From Pseudomonadota bacterium (lineage in GTDB: Bacteria > Chloroflexota > UBA6077 > JAJPHF01): a stretch of DNA of 59,227 nt. A program made the position numbers and the translations under genes. Location of the stretch: contig JAJPHF010000031.1 in NCBI GenBank assembly GCA_021325365.1, forward strand, positions 1-59,227, read 5' to 3'. Positions 59,186-59,227 of the stretch are shown here, one piece after another. Below the pieces are notes generated by a model, which worked only from the letters and a program-made list of their open reading frames with translations, did not search any database and was not told where the DNA came from. The number at the start of each line of letters is the position of its first letter. Position 1 is the stretch's first letter.

Positions 59186-59227
59186 ATGGAGTGGGGCGAG
59201 CCGGTCCATCCGCAGAGTGTGTTAGCG
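59186..59227 (+). CDS. Possible gene start cut by the window end
   Basis: An ATG at 59186 preceded by AAGGGAGGTGG at good spacing opens a frame of 14 codons (MEWGEPVHPQSVLA) to the end of the window. The ribosome site is strong and the frame is open, but too little is visible to identify a product. Confidence 0.4.
   Translation, partial: MEWGEPVHPQSVLA

Overview
The window is a GC-rich bacterial chromosome segment in which almost every gene has a recognisable family. The gene mix suggests a Chloroflexota (Thermomicrobia-like) chromosome: a PHP-domain DnaE, a CxxC-x17-CxxC zinc-ribbon protein, NMT1-type importers, tandem M24 proteins beside HyuA/HyuB, and frequent GTG/TTG starts. This placement is an inference from gene content, not a tree.

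Left edge (1-3075): the end of an integrated mobile element. A tyrosine integrase and a small excisionase-type protein lie against the 3' end of a tRNA-Arg gene. Behind them is a conjugation-type DNA-pump ATPase whose C-terminus has been cut off by an IS3-family insertion sequence that runs off the left end. Two tRNA genes (Arg-TCG and His-GTG) mark the start of the ordinary chromosome.

3.1-20.5 kb: two small zinc-ribbon/hypothetical genes, then dnaE carrying a 205-residue mini-intein, a secreted DUF5666-like protein, and a redox module (ccdA, a TlpA-like lipoprotein thioredoxin, and a peroxiredoxin lipoprotein). The peroxiredoxin reading frame is interrupted by an in-frame TGA exactly at the peroxidatic cysteine. 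A SECIS-like hairpin follows, so I read it as a selenoprotein. Next come a large membrane glycosyltransferase, a GalT/HIT-like protein, a CrtC-like lipoprotein with an MMPL exporter, and a class V aminotransferase.

20.8-28 kb: an acyl-CoA ligase/SGNH hydrolase pair, a D-2-hydroxyacid dehydrogenase, a patch of dispersed palindromic repeats, and a divergent FecR-domain protein/CHASE2-adenylate cyclase pair whose promoters share their -35 region.

28-40.6 kb: a long co-directional run that looks catabolic. It holds two M24 'pita-bread' proteins with eroded metal ligands, hydantoinase A and B, a nitroreductase, an NMT1-type binding lipoprotein, two alpha/beta hydrolases, and an ABC ATPase with two permeases.

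40.8-50 kb: carbohydrate deacetylase, methyltransferases and a GT2 glycosyltransferase; a GVxG-repeat protein; a frameshifted phage-like helix-turn-helix remnant; a periplasmic-binding-fold protein; and a large sensor histidine kinase. 50-59.2 kb: a repeat-rich spacer, recF, a YqeB-type protein of the selenium-dependent molybdenum hydroxylase system (a second selenium marker), a PadR regulator, a GH15 glucoamylase-type enzyme, a PP2C phosphatase, a two-subunit TPP decarboxylase, a small membrane protein and a VanX-type dipeptidase. Three families of short repeats occur across the window, and some sit inside coding frames.
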